This document shows positions 11,579 through 20,559 of a stretch of DNA of 64,000 nt, piece after piece. The notes beneath the pieces are model-generated. The model ran no database searches and was not told the origin of the DNA. It saw only the letters and a program-made list of their open reading frames with translations. A program made the position numbers and the translations under genes. The stretch's first letter is position 1. Each line of letters starts with the position of its first letter. Origin of the DNA: Panonychus citri (Eukaryota; Arthropoda; Arachnida; Trombidiformes; Tetranychidae); NCBI RefSeq assembly GCF_014898815.1, contig NW_026515406.1, positions 1,674,001 through 1,738,000 on the forward strand. The letters run 5' to 3'.

Positions 11579-12356
11579 TTCGTCTATTTATGTTTTCTCT
11601 TCCCTTACAGAGCGTAGCCTAGTATTGCGCTACGTTTTTTTTAGATTTTTACATGTTGATGGGATTAGATTTTATGAATTTTTTGGGGTCTAGTTATTAG
11701 GGTGGGTATGATTTCAGGTACAAATCTAAGATGATTTAGGTATATTATTTACAATTTAAAGGTAAGAAATCTATGATATTTTGGGTACGTTATTTACAAT
11801 TCGAAAGTTTACTTTCTTAGAAAGTCCATATAAAATTCATCTTATTATTGAATCTATGATGAAAATCCATTGACTTTCATGGAAATTCACTTACTTTCGA
11901 GCTCATCTACTTTCTTAGAAAAAGTTCTTATTTTCTACTGATTCTTTATAAATTCAAGTAAAAACATATAATTATACTTTTCTTTTGTCAGAAATTTTAG
12001 AAGAATTTGTTTCCTTCTAAGAAGTTCATCTGCGCCTGTGTCTCTTTATCAGAATATCCTTGATGTTTTCTTTGATTCATTTCCATTAGGTTATCCTTTG
12101 TACATCTAGTTTTCACAATTGAAAATAATTTGAAATGAATCAACTTTCTGATGTCCATAAGCATTTTGATTCTCTATCAGGTAGTCATATGATCCTATTA
12201 TCATCTTTATCTGTGAGTTCGTCACAGTTCAGCAGCTAATGGGGTGTTCATATTACTTTCCTGAATGAATATTGCATCTAAGTTACTCAGTCCATTGATC
12301 AGTTCCATTGTTTTTGTAATTTCTTTTCTGCAATCGTGACTTTTAAAAAGTAGCTT
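11579..12356 (-). mobile_element. LINE copy B, 5'-truncated second copy in tandem
   Basis: Near-identical repeat of 9610-10404, in the same orientation and abutting the 5' end of copy A. It ends at a position that in copy A lies just after the ORF2 ATG, so ORF1 is lacking entirely. It contains the same internal ORF2 deletion junction (about 12215-12255). From 11579 to about 11880 and from about 12180 to 12356 it matches copy A with almost no changes; between about 11890 and 12180 it carries more than ten 1-5-base deletions and hardly any substitutions, destroying the reading frame. Full-length copy at the 3' (priming) side followed by a truncated copy fits template jumping during one insertion event. 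Confidence 0.8.
11613..11634. repeat. 3'-terminal hairpin of LINE copy B
   Basis: Identical CGTAGC/GCTACG inverted repeat at the matching place in copy B, so the structure is part of the element and not of the flank. Confidence 0.55.
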
Positions 12357-13146
12357 TCTCTCGTCTTTCAACTAACTAGTGACATCTATTATTGGTAAAA
12401 ATGAGTTATACTTTTGAACGTTTTTTTTATTTGTCACTTGTGATTCAACCGGTTGAGTTGGTAACTAATTGTTGATCTTTAAATTTAGTTTGTGTTTTTG
12501 CCAATCATTTTAATCTTTTAACATTTTAATTAACCAAATGGTCTGATTATCCAAGTTAATTGTTACATTATGATTTCTCTGTTATTTTCTTCCCTCTTCT
12601 CTTCAAGTTGTGGACTCACCTCAAGGCCTAAATTTCAAGTGTAATGAAAAAAACTAATACAAAATCTATTGTTTTGATATCTCTAAATTTTCATTCTCAC
12701 AATCAACCACCTCAACCACCATTAATTTAACAATTAGTTAACATATAGGTAAGTAAATTAATTACTGTTTGTGTAGGCGATTTACTTATACTAATTAAAG
12801 CTCAACTAAATTAAATCACAAGATGAAACAAAAGTCTTAATATTTGAACACCTTGCCTATGATGTTGTTATAGTTTCCCCATTCACTGTAATGTGTTAAT
12901 CTTTGTTTACCTTTTGATTTAATCATTTGTAACCAAACGCTTTTCTTGTAACAATTATAAGTCTAATTTTCTAATCGAATTTAAATTTTTTTTCTATTCT
13001 CTTTTAAGGTTAATCTAAGGGCTATCATTTCTTTCTCTTGATCTCTCTTCTTCAATATTGGCCTTTATTTTATATTCTCCATCATCATCATCATCACCAC
13101 TTAAACATCATTCTCAACATTCATCATCGTCTTTAATTTTCTTCTC
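12357..13146. other. Intergenic region upstream of the LysM gene
   Basis: No ORF or RNA gene seen. AT-rich sequence changes near 12.97 kb to a T/C-rich stretch (12970-13145) rich in TTCT and TCATCATC just ahead of the ATG at 13147, which is likely leader or core promoter of the LysM gene. No TATA box stands out. Confidence 0.5.
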
Positions 13147-13520
13147 ATGATGTCACAATCTAATTTGGATGCTGATGAGTATCATTTTATTGGTAATATC
13201 GTTCGTAAGCAAACAAAATATGGATCCACTGTTAATAGTACCTACAAAGAGCCTCGTTATATTGAACATAAGCTTCAACCAAATGATACTCTTCAAGGAT
13301 TAGCTTTAAAATATAATGTTTCTGTAAGTAAACCGTGTCAATACACATTTACATACATTCACCTCGTTGCAAGAGTAATTTGGGACACCCCTTACAGGTT
13401 TCACAAACTCAAATTGAACGTAAACCCTGAATTCTCACACCATCAACCTTATCAAAACTTCCACCATTCGCTTGAATTTTTCATTTATCTTCTAATCCTC
13501 CTCTCTTATTTATCTTTCTC

Positions 13521-13565
<45 letters not shown>

Positions 13566-13811
13566 TAGATGGAAAGGATAAAACGCGCGAATAAACTTTG
13601 GACAGGTGATAGTTTATTTTCTAGGAGTAAATTGAATATACCTGTAACCAGTGATCATGGAACTTCATCTTCATCACCCTCATCACTTTCCTCTCCAACT
13701 TCCCAATTTGTGTCAACTCGGACGAGTATTGAAAGCAACGGAATCAACGGAACAACCGAAAGATGTGATGATGTATTTTTAGAGGATAAAATGGCGGAAA
13801 CATCAGTCTAA
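13147..13811 (+). CDS. LysM domain protein, LYSMD1/2-like
   Basis: Two exons: 13147-13323 and 13569-13811, joined in phase 0, giving 139 residues. The donor is TCT|GTAAGT and the acceptor CTTTTAG|ATGG. The spliced product contains one LysM motif at about residues 38-85 (IEHKLQPNDTLQGLALKYNV, then MERIKRANKLW and LNIPV), which closely recalls animal LYSMD1/LYSMD2 proteins; the motif is split by the intron exactly where it would otherwise break. The remainder is a short Ser-rich tail ending at TAA. No signal peptide or membrane segment is visible, so a cytosolic or nuclear protein is likely; its molecular role in animals is poorly known. The intron's pyrimidine tract is a (CT)18 microsatellite. 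Start chosen as the first ATG of the frame (MMSQSNLDADEY); a start one codon later is possible. Confidence 0.88.
13524..13559 (+). repeat. (CT)n microsatellite forming the LysM gene polypyrimidine tract
   Basis: Uninterrupted CT dinucleotides ending nine bases before the AG acceptor of LysM exon 2, so the repeat itself is the pyrimidine tract of a real intron. Confidence 0.9.
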
Positions 13812-15368
13812 GGAAAAAGATAAACAAACAGATGAATGGAAAAAGACAGAAAGTGATAGAGAGACATGAGAGAGAGAGTCAGTGAGTGAGAGAAAGGATT
13901 TTCATACAGAAAAAGGTTCTACAATTAAGGTCTACTTAACCAAATCATCAAAAGTCAAAATTGTCTCTTACACACCATAACCTGTACAAAGAAAGATTTA
14001 TAAGAAAAAAGGTTAAGCAGTCACACATATCATCTCATAAATCATCATGTAATCATCACCATGGAAAAGATATTTAATGATTTCAAGTGGACCGTTTTCA
14101 CCTTGTACATAGATGTACATTGAACTATTGTTATCAAGAGTCAATCGCAAATACTATTAATTATTATTATTATTGTTTAAGCTGGAAAATTGAAAAATTT
14201 ACTTTCAAATTCAATCAACAAGCGATTATCAATTTCTCATTCTCATAACCATCACACTGACAGAGAGGGAGAGAGAGAGAGATATTGAAAGAGATTGAGA
14301 GAGAGAGAAAGTCTGGAAACCCTTTTACCTTCCGGTTTACTAATTGTGAAAAAAAACCCCAAAGATGATTAATGAGGATGAGAATAAATTCTCAATGGTG
14401 TTTCCTTATTCAATTAATGAACACTAATTATCTTCACCAAAGAAGGTAAAGTTCATTGATGAGACAATCAAGACTAACGGTAATCATCATCTCGATAATG
14501 ATAATAACAATATAATGATGATGATGATGATGATGATGATTTCAGCCTTGACTTTTGTAATAAAAAAAATTGTTAGATGATAATAAATATTAGAGGGAGG
14601 GAGAGATAATTTAATCTGATCAGTCGATGATAATTACAATAATTAACTAGCATAAGTGTTGATTGTGTGTGCCTTTGGTGTGTGTATGTGTGTAAAGATT
14701 TGATTGTTACTTTAACTATTGAGTTTGATCATCATTTGTTTTTATTATACACTTGAAACGAGATAATTTCATGTGATTAACTAACAGTTAATCTGTATTA
14801 TTTGTATTAATTGATTTTCTTACTCTTAATCATCTTAATCATCTTTCTGGATTCACCATAATCATCATCATCCTCATCACAATCTCAACGTTTAATTATT
14901 ATTTTTTTCATCTATTCCAATCAATGTTATTTACTTGATTGTTTGTAAAAAAAATTATATCTGATTGTGTGTTCATAGTTAATTAACATTGATCTAATAA
15001 TTATACAATCTAATATACAGAAGGAGCAAGAAAAGGTAACAATTAACGTTGCAAAATATTAACTAATCATCACTATTAACTAATTGTGTGCTGTGATATA
15101 TTAATACATAATAATTGAAAATATTTTTCAACTGCGAGGTGAAAAAAAAAGCCAATTAAAAATCAATTTACTAAATTGTTACTCTTGTTAATTAAATTGT
15201 GTATAAATCATCATTTCCAATGTGCATGTAGATGATTATTGTGATCTAATTGTTGACGTTAAAATTGATCAACCAATTTGATTATTACGATTGATTGTTC
15301 AATTTTGTTTTCACTGTTCGGGATCAGATTGTTTTGTAACAATTTTCAACAATTAACTGATTGTGATA
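13812..15368. other. LysM 3' UTR and intergenic region to the bZIP gene
   Basis: Contains broken GA-rich runs (14268-14312), a (GAT)9 run (14515-14540) and AATAAA at 14559-14564, which could be the LysM poly(A) signal about 750 bases past its stop. The rest is AT-rich with TTAATTG words; the last 150 bases precede the bZIP start and probably hold its leader. No further gene seen. Confidence 0.5.
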
Positions 15369-16784
15369 ATGAGCATGGCCAAATGTAAAAACACAATTCT
15401 TTCCCGTAGTTTAAATGATAATCATCATCAAACGAAAAGGTCACCGGCAATTGATCATCACGGGCACCATGGGCATTCCCACTCGCACCATACCAGCGGT
15501 GGGACGACTCACCATGGTCACCATGGGTCATCTTCATCATCTTCTCATGGTCATCATCATGGTCACCATCATGGTCATCACAATTCATCGTCATCATCAA
15601 CTTCGGGGTCAACGGTTGCTGCTGTTGCTCATGCACATCAACACAACAACCACACACACCACACGACGACACACCATCAGCAACCACCTCAGATTGCTCA
15701 TCATCACAGTTTCCACTCTTCAAACTCTCATCATCATCATCATCCCTCCCATCATGGTAATTTCAACCCGCCGACCTCTGACTCGCTGCCCACCAGTTTA
15801 TATGCTAAACATGTTATGAGTTCAACAAGTTCAACAATTAACGCAAATAGTAATTTGGTTTCCGGTAATGATCATCACCATTCACCTCATCATCACTCAT
15901 CTCATCATAATTCACACCATGGCGGTGGCGGTGGAGGGTCGCATCATAATTCCCACCATAGTCCTAATCACCATAGTTCACCTCATCATCATTCTCATCA
16001 CAATTTTCACCATTTACACAACAATTATTTAATTTATGGAGATTCATCAACTCCTGATAGAGATTTGCTCTCATCATCTTCCTCTTCTGGTGCCAATGGG
16101 AATCATTTATCAATATCATCGAGAAACTTATCTCATGGTGGTGGAAATGGCGCCGCTCATGAATCTTCACTTTCTCCAAACATTGGATCCATTCCGACGA
16201 CGGCATTAGAGTTATCGACTCACGCTTATCACGGTGAGGATCATGCAACAGCTTCGCCGCCCTCGTTGATTACAAGACGAAGTCATTGGAGTGAAGTTAC
16301 TGGAGTCAATGAAAGCGCCGTTGGGGGTGGGAAAGGGCTCAGCATGGAGGGAACGACAAGTGGAACTGGAGGCGAGGGAGCGACTGATGGAGATGCGGAT
16401 GCAAGTGATTCAGGTTCAGCTAATTTAAACCCTTCGACACCTCAATCTATTTACGATAGTTCCATGTCATCGGCTATCGACAACTCAAGTTCCTCCATGT
16501 TAACGAGCAACTTGAAGAAAGCTAAACGTCAACCGCAGCCGATTCCCGATAATTGTAAAGACGACGCTTATTGGGAGCGACGAAGACGAAACAACGAATC
16601 GGCTAAGAGATCGAGAGAGTCGAGGCGACTCAAAGAACATCAAACTCACATGAAGGTCAAATTGCTCGAACACGAAAACATGAGACTCTTGGCAAAGGTC
16701 AGCATTTTGGAGAATGAGGTCGAAAAATTGAGGAAAATGGTTTATGATCGAGGGAAAGAGGACAAAGTTCGAATGGAGTTATAA
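15369..16784 (+). CDS. Histidine-rich bZIP transcription factor (NFIL3/PAR/giant-like basic region)
   Basis: Single open exon of 471 residues from ATG 15369 (MSMAKCKNTILS). The open frame extends two non-ATG codons further up, so this is the first ATG. Residues ~20-220 are extraordinarily His/Ser-rich (CAT/CAC/TCA repeats) and ~220-390 are Ser/Gly/Thr-rich. The C-terminus holds the DNA-binding module: DDAYWERRRRNNESAKRSRE at about 398-417, then RRLKEHQTHMK and a leucine zipper to about 459. The YWERRR-NNESAKRSR signature is that of the PAR/NFIL3 group (vertebrate NFIL3, Drosophila giant, vrille and Pdp1, nematode CES-2). No PAR domain is evident, which leans toward NFIL3/vrille/giant rather than HLF/Pdp1. 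Nuclear sequence-specific regulator by family. The protein ends only 15 or so residues after the zipper. Upstream coding exons are possible. Confidence 0.85.
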   Translation: MSMAKCKNTILSRSLNDNHHQTKRSPAIDHHGHHGHSHSHHTSGGTTHHGHHGSSSSSSHGHHHGHHHGHHNSSSSSTSGSTVAAVAHAHQHNNHTHHTTTHHQQPPQIAHHHSFHSSNSHHHHHPSHHGNFNPPTSDSLPTSLYAKHVMSSTSSTINANSNLVSGNDHHHSPHHHSSHHNSHHGGGGGGSHHNSHHSPNHHSSPHHHSHHNFHHLHNNYLIYGDSSTPDRDLLSSSSSSGANGNHLSISSRNLSHGGGNGAAHESSLSPNIGSIPTTALELSTHAYHGEDHATASPPSLITRRSHWSEVTGVNESAVGGGKGLSMEGTTSGTGGEGATDGDADASDSGSANLNPSTPQSIYDSSMSSAIDNSSSSMLTSNLKKAKRQPQPIPDNCKDDAYWERRRRNNESAKRSRESRRLKEHQTHMKVKLLEHENMRLLAKVSILENEVEKLRKMVYDRGKEDKVRMEL

Positions 16785-16904
16785 TCGCGAGTGATGATGG
16801 ACGAGATTCGAATGAGAAAACAAGTCCAAGTGACCATAAGATGTTACATTGATTAAAAAAAGGAGAAAATACAAAACAATAATATATGTATAGAATCAAT
16901 TTAT

Positions 16905-16910
16905 AATAAA
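16905..16910 (+). other. Probable poly(A) signal of the bZIP gene
   Basis: AATAAA 120 bases after the bZIP stop codon, followed by a T-rich stretch. The convergent RPL4 stop lies 134 bases further on, so the two 3' ends nearly meet. Confidence 0.6.
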
Positions 16911-17043
16911 GGTTTTTCAACTTTATTTTCATGTAAACCAATTTTTTGTTTTTCTCACAAAAAAATTTGTCACAAAAACGGGGATCTTATTGTTCTTGTT
17001 AATGGATTCATTCAGTTGTTGTTGGGACTTTTTAATTTAGAAT

Positions 17044-19064
17044 CTATTCTGCTTTTTTCTGTTTCCTCAATCTAGTTGCTTCCTCCCCTGTACCTTTGAT
17101 TGCTGCGCGTTTCCTTTCTAATTTAGATTGTTGTTGTTCTTTTCGTGCCTTGTAACGTGAATCGTACAATTTACGGGCATCCTTCGAAGTTCTGTGGTAT
17201 GTTCTGAGAACAGCAAGAGCCTTCTTCTTATCTTCAGCAGAAATCTTTTTACCAGCAGCGGCTCTGACAAGAAGACGACGAGCTTCCCGATGTTTGTTGT
17301 TAGCAAGACGAATTCTATTTTTAAGGACTGGAGCATAAGGATTGAGACGAGCCATGACACGAATGTTCTTAAGAGGATTACGTTTAACTTTAGCTCGATA
17401 GATTCGAGACCTGCAAGATGGGAAAAGAAAAAGCAACAATTAATAAACATGTTCAAGAATAATCATATAAAAAATGAAGTTTTAAATATTTTCAGTTGGG
17501 CACATGGAAATCACTAAATCATAGCCCAGTGCAATTCATCATTTAACATTAATGGATAAGAATTCAAAAGAAACATACTTTCTGCGTCTGAGGACTTTAC
17601 GGATTGCTTCACTTCTCATGAGACGAGTAACATCAGAGTTGGTCATCTTGGGTTGAGGGAGACTGTTGGGAAGAAAATGAATCGATTAGAAATATTAAAT
17701 ATTAGATTGAAATTGATTTAGAGATTTAAAAAGACATACTTGTAACCACGCTTGAGTTTAGATGATCTAGTCCAGGTTCCGTAAAGGGCATCCAATTTAC
17801 GGAAAGCACTTTCGGTCCAGATACAGAATCTACCAACATGACCACCAGGAGCTAATCGGAGAAGATTCAACTTTTCAACATTGATTGTTTCAATTCCTTT
17901 AGAAGAATAGAAAGAAAAATATTAGATAACCAAATAAACAATGAGTAAGTTTAAATGTGGAAAAACTTTGACTCAGGAAAAGGAGATCTCATTAATCATG
18001 AGGGTCATAAACACGGACCAAGATCTGAAAATCATCATAGAAAGACAACTCATAGAAAAAAATTTAATTGCAATGAATTTTTACCTGGGATGTTACGGAA
18101 AGCCTTGGTACATCCAGCGTCTTTACCATAAATGATAACTGGTCCTAAACGTTGAACCTTTCGCCTGTTTCGCATTTTACCTTTACCAGCTCGGATACAT
18201 CGAGATTTGTAAACTCTTTCAATGTCATTCCATGCTCTTACTCGTCGCAAGAATTTAACTGCATCCTTAGTTTTAGAAAGTTCTTGAATCTTATCCGAAA
18301 CAACTAAAGGAAATTCTGGAACCTCTTGGATTTGATGTCCTTTAGCCATAACAATGGCTGGCACACCAGATGCAGCGATAGCTGAGACAACAGCATATCG
18401 TTTTTGATTAAGGTGAACTTTTCGATGCCATCGTCGCCATACACGAAGAGGAGCAAACATCCTACCACCTCTACACATGTTACCAAAGGCACCCTGACCT
18501 GATCTGTGGGTTCCACCACCTTTTACACGTGGAATCCTAGCAACAGCTCGACCAGTACCCCATGACTCAGCACTAGTTTGGTGACCTGATGACAGAAAAG
18601 AAACAATAAAAATTAGTTAAACAAAAAAACATTTTCAAAATGACACCAAACAGATAAAACTAAATATCAGTATCTTGTAATTAAACGTAATCATGATTCA
18701 TAAACACGGACCAAGATAAAATCATCATTTAAAAGCACACCAATCTCTCAACGAAAGAAAAGTTGCCAAATAAACAGCAGACAAAAAAACGCAAAAACAC
18801 TAACCTGCTTCTTTAGAAACTCCATGAGGTTGTCGATTATTCTTCCTAAGATTGGTGTGGACAAAATTAACAATATCAGTTCTAATTGGAGCTCGAAAAA
18901 CTGCTGGCAATTTAACATTGACTCCAGATTTTTTGTTCTGTTCAGTGTAGACACTGATTAATGGCCGGTGAGCCAAAGAAGCCTAAAAGAGAAACAACAA
19001 ACACAATTAGAACAACGATTACAACACAATAAACATAAAACCATAGAGAATAAATTCTTACCAT
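17044..19064 (-). CDS. RPL4: 60S ribosomal protein L4 (uL4)
   Basis: Six exons on the minus strand: 19064-19062 (ATG only), 18982-18805, 18585-18085, 17896-17740, 17662-17579 and 17410-17044. All introns are GT-AG and phases agree, giving 429 residues, close to the roughly 427 of human RPL4. The product starts MASLAHRPLISVY and contains HTNLRKNNRQPHGVS, ESWGTGRAVARIPRV, GGGTHRSGQGAFGNMCRGGR, the RAGKGKMRNRR block, and APGGHVGRFCIWTESAFRKL, all landmarks of uL4, whose internal loop lines the peptide exit tunnel. The C-terminal extension is Lys/Arg/Ala-rich, as in animals. The first exon supplies just the start codon (ATG|GTAAG). Introns 2 and 3 each host a U18-like C/D snoRNA and intron 5 a third candidate. 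A possible 5'TOP start (CTTTTCGCTC) lies on the minus strand from 19251, followed by a donor-like GAG|GTAAC at 19231, suggesting a leader intron. Confidence 0.96.
17487..17546 (-). ncRNA. Candidate C/D box snoRNA in RPL4 intron 5
   Basis: On the gene strand: C box AATGATGA (TGATGA at 17541-17536), a D'-like ATGA, and D box CTGA (17495-17492), about 60 nt in all with short A/T-rich flanks that can pair. The stretch GCACTGGGC just ahead of the D'-like box is complementary to GCCCAGTGC, part of a conserved 28S rRNA segment (CTGCCCAGTGCTCTG, from memory). That gives nine pairs, fewer than the usual ten or more. Same host gene and intron-wise layout as the two U18 copies. I cannot name it; the box elements are short, so chance is possible. 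Confidence 0.5.
17966..18046 (-). ncRNA. SNORD18: U18-like C/D box snoRNA, copy in RPL4 intron 3
   Basis: On the gene strand: C box ATGATGA (18037-18031), antisense element TTGGTCCGTGTTT, D'-like ATGA, C'-like ATGATTA and D box CTGA (17976-17973), with CTTT/AAAG able to close a terminal stem. The antisense element is identical to that of vertebrate U18, which pairs with the conserved 28S sequence AAACACGGACCAA to guide 2'-O-methylation. U18 genes also lie in RPL4 introns in vertebrates, so host and guide agree. Processed from the spliced intron by inference. Confidence 0.88.
18661..18734 (-). ncRNA. SNORD18: U18-like C/D box snoRNA, copy in RPL4 intron 2
   Basis: On the gene strand: C box AATGATGA (TGATGA at 18727-18722), the same TTGGTCCGTGTTT antisense element, D'-like ATGA, C'-like ATGATTA and D box CTGA (18670-18667), with TAAA/TTTA flanks that can pair. 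About 74 nt, the usual U18 size. Outside the boxes and guide the two copies have diverged, so this is an old duplication rather than an assembly repeat. Confidence 0.88.
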
Positions 19065-20559
19065 TTGTAATTAGAAAAAAAAACACAAAATGTTTAAATT
19101 AAATTAACAATTAAAACTAAAACGTGGAGTCCAATATAATTGTAACTCTATTGACAAAATAGAAGAAAAAACTCTCAACGGAAACAGGAAACAAGAGTAG
19201 AGAGAATCTCGGCTTCTAAGGGATCGTTACCTCATTGCAGTGAGCGAAAAGCTTTTGAAGAAAACATTTAGAAAAAAATTTCTTTTAATTTTCTCCTTTA
19301 ATTGTGATCACAATTAACTCGGTGGAATTTTAATTGTTAATTAATATTCTTAAATTTGATCTGCTCTCTTTTAATCAACTCGAATGGTGTGTTAACTGGT
19401 CAAGTGAATTAAATTCAATCGAAATTGAAATTTGTTGTATCCAAGGAAAAGAGAAACAAATAGAAAAGGTAAGAAAACCCATCCCGCTCTTTCCTTCCCT
19501 TTCTTCCTCTTCCATTTTCTCTTTCGGTTTATCTTTCGCTCTCTGTCGACATGAATAATATTCTCTTCTCTTCTCCTTCTCTCACCATCATCATCATTAT
19601 CATCATCTCTTTCTTTTTTCTCTTTCTCTTTTTACTTTCTCTGTCTCTCTTTTTATCCAAGCCTTTGTCAATTTTCTTTCTTTTTTAGTTTTATTTTCCC
19701 TTGTGTGTGAAGTTACAATTTTTACCTTTTCAGTGAATTTATTTATTCCTAATTCCATGTTCTTTATTGTGTCGATAAACAGTTTAATCAATTTTCTTTA
19801 ATTGGTGTAAGTTTAATTGTTTCTTAATTTGGTTAACCGCCAAACTGTGAATCTCGGCTTCATTCAGTCGTGTGAGTTGTATTGGTAAGATTCGGATCCA
19901 TTTTCTTCCCTTTTAGTATCTGTAGTAACATACAACATGGCGGCGATAGAGAGACATCTTTGCGTTGAATTGAGAAAATACAAATAGTCAACAATAAAAA
20001 TCTCTTTCTCAAATATTCTTTCCACTTTTAGCTTTAATTAAAATCGTTTTTAGTGACAGAGAAACATTTCACATTGATTGTACCTATGATTTTCTTAAAT
20101 TCTAACCATTGTGTTTCTCTATACACATTTACTTACCGTTAATTTGCCATCATCTCAACATCATTCTTATTCTCTCTTCTCACAATATCCCCTTTTTTTC
20201 TCTCTCTTTTTTCTATCTACATTTTGTTTCTTCTCCAATTTTCTTCTCTTCAATTTTTCTTTCTTTCTTTTTTTTGTATGTGTGTTTGTCGCCTTTCATT
20301 TTTCTCACTTCTCATAAAACCCTTAACTTTCATCTTTTTTCTTCATCTTCTATCCTCATAATTTTGGTGCTCATCATTTTTACTCTAGTTTCTTTTTATC
20401 TTCACTCTCTCACTCTCTCTATCTTTCTCTTTGTTGTCTTTACATTACGTCTTCTCTCATTGTGTTTCTTTTTTTCTTTCCCCTGGTCTACTGTTTTTCT
20501 TATTCTAGTTCTTTGAATGTGAAATAGAAAAAGCTTAACACGGATACCAAACTCTCAAG
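19065..20559. promoter_or_regulatory. Divergent RPL4 / PDS5 control region and leaders
   Basis: The two start codons face away from each other across 1.5 kb. The 13-mer GAATCTCGGCTTC is present at 19204-19216 and 19849-19861, near where the two transcripts might begin. On the PDS5 side, ATTG|GTAAGATT (19884) and TTATTCTAG|TTC (20508/20509) could bound a leader intron ending 51 bases before the ATG; the intervening sequence is strongly T/C-rich. ORFs here (for example 20109-20516) are pyrimidine low complexity and not genes. Confidence 0.5.
19937..19987 (+). other. Short upstream ORF / ATGGCGGC motif in the PDS5 leader region
   Basis: ACATGGCGGCG resembles the YY1 site (AAGATGGCGGC) often found just inside housekeeping transcripts, and it opens a 16-codon ORF (MAAIERHLCVELRKYK). 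If the proposed leader intron is spliced, it would be removed from the mature mRNA. Function inferred from motif only. Confidence 0.35.

Noticed and set aside
9610..12356. Long terminal repeats flanking a gag-like ORF, i.e. an LTR retrotransposon
   Set aside because: The direct repeats contain ORF2 coding sequence and a LINE 3' end, lack TG...CA ends and primer-binding or polypurine sites, and the left repeat overlaps coding sequence of the element itself.
15346..16248. Minus-strand ORFs opposite the bZIP gene
   Set aside because: They are antisense shadows of CAT/CAC repeats and have no independent start context or domain.
20109..20516. 135-codon plus-strand ORF before PDS5
   Set aside because: Pyrimidine-rich low complexity (Phe/Ser/Leu/Ile), open in two frames, inside the probable leader intron.
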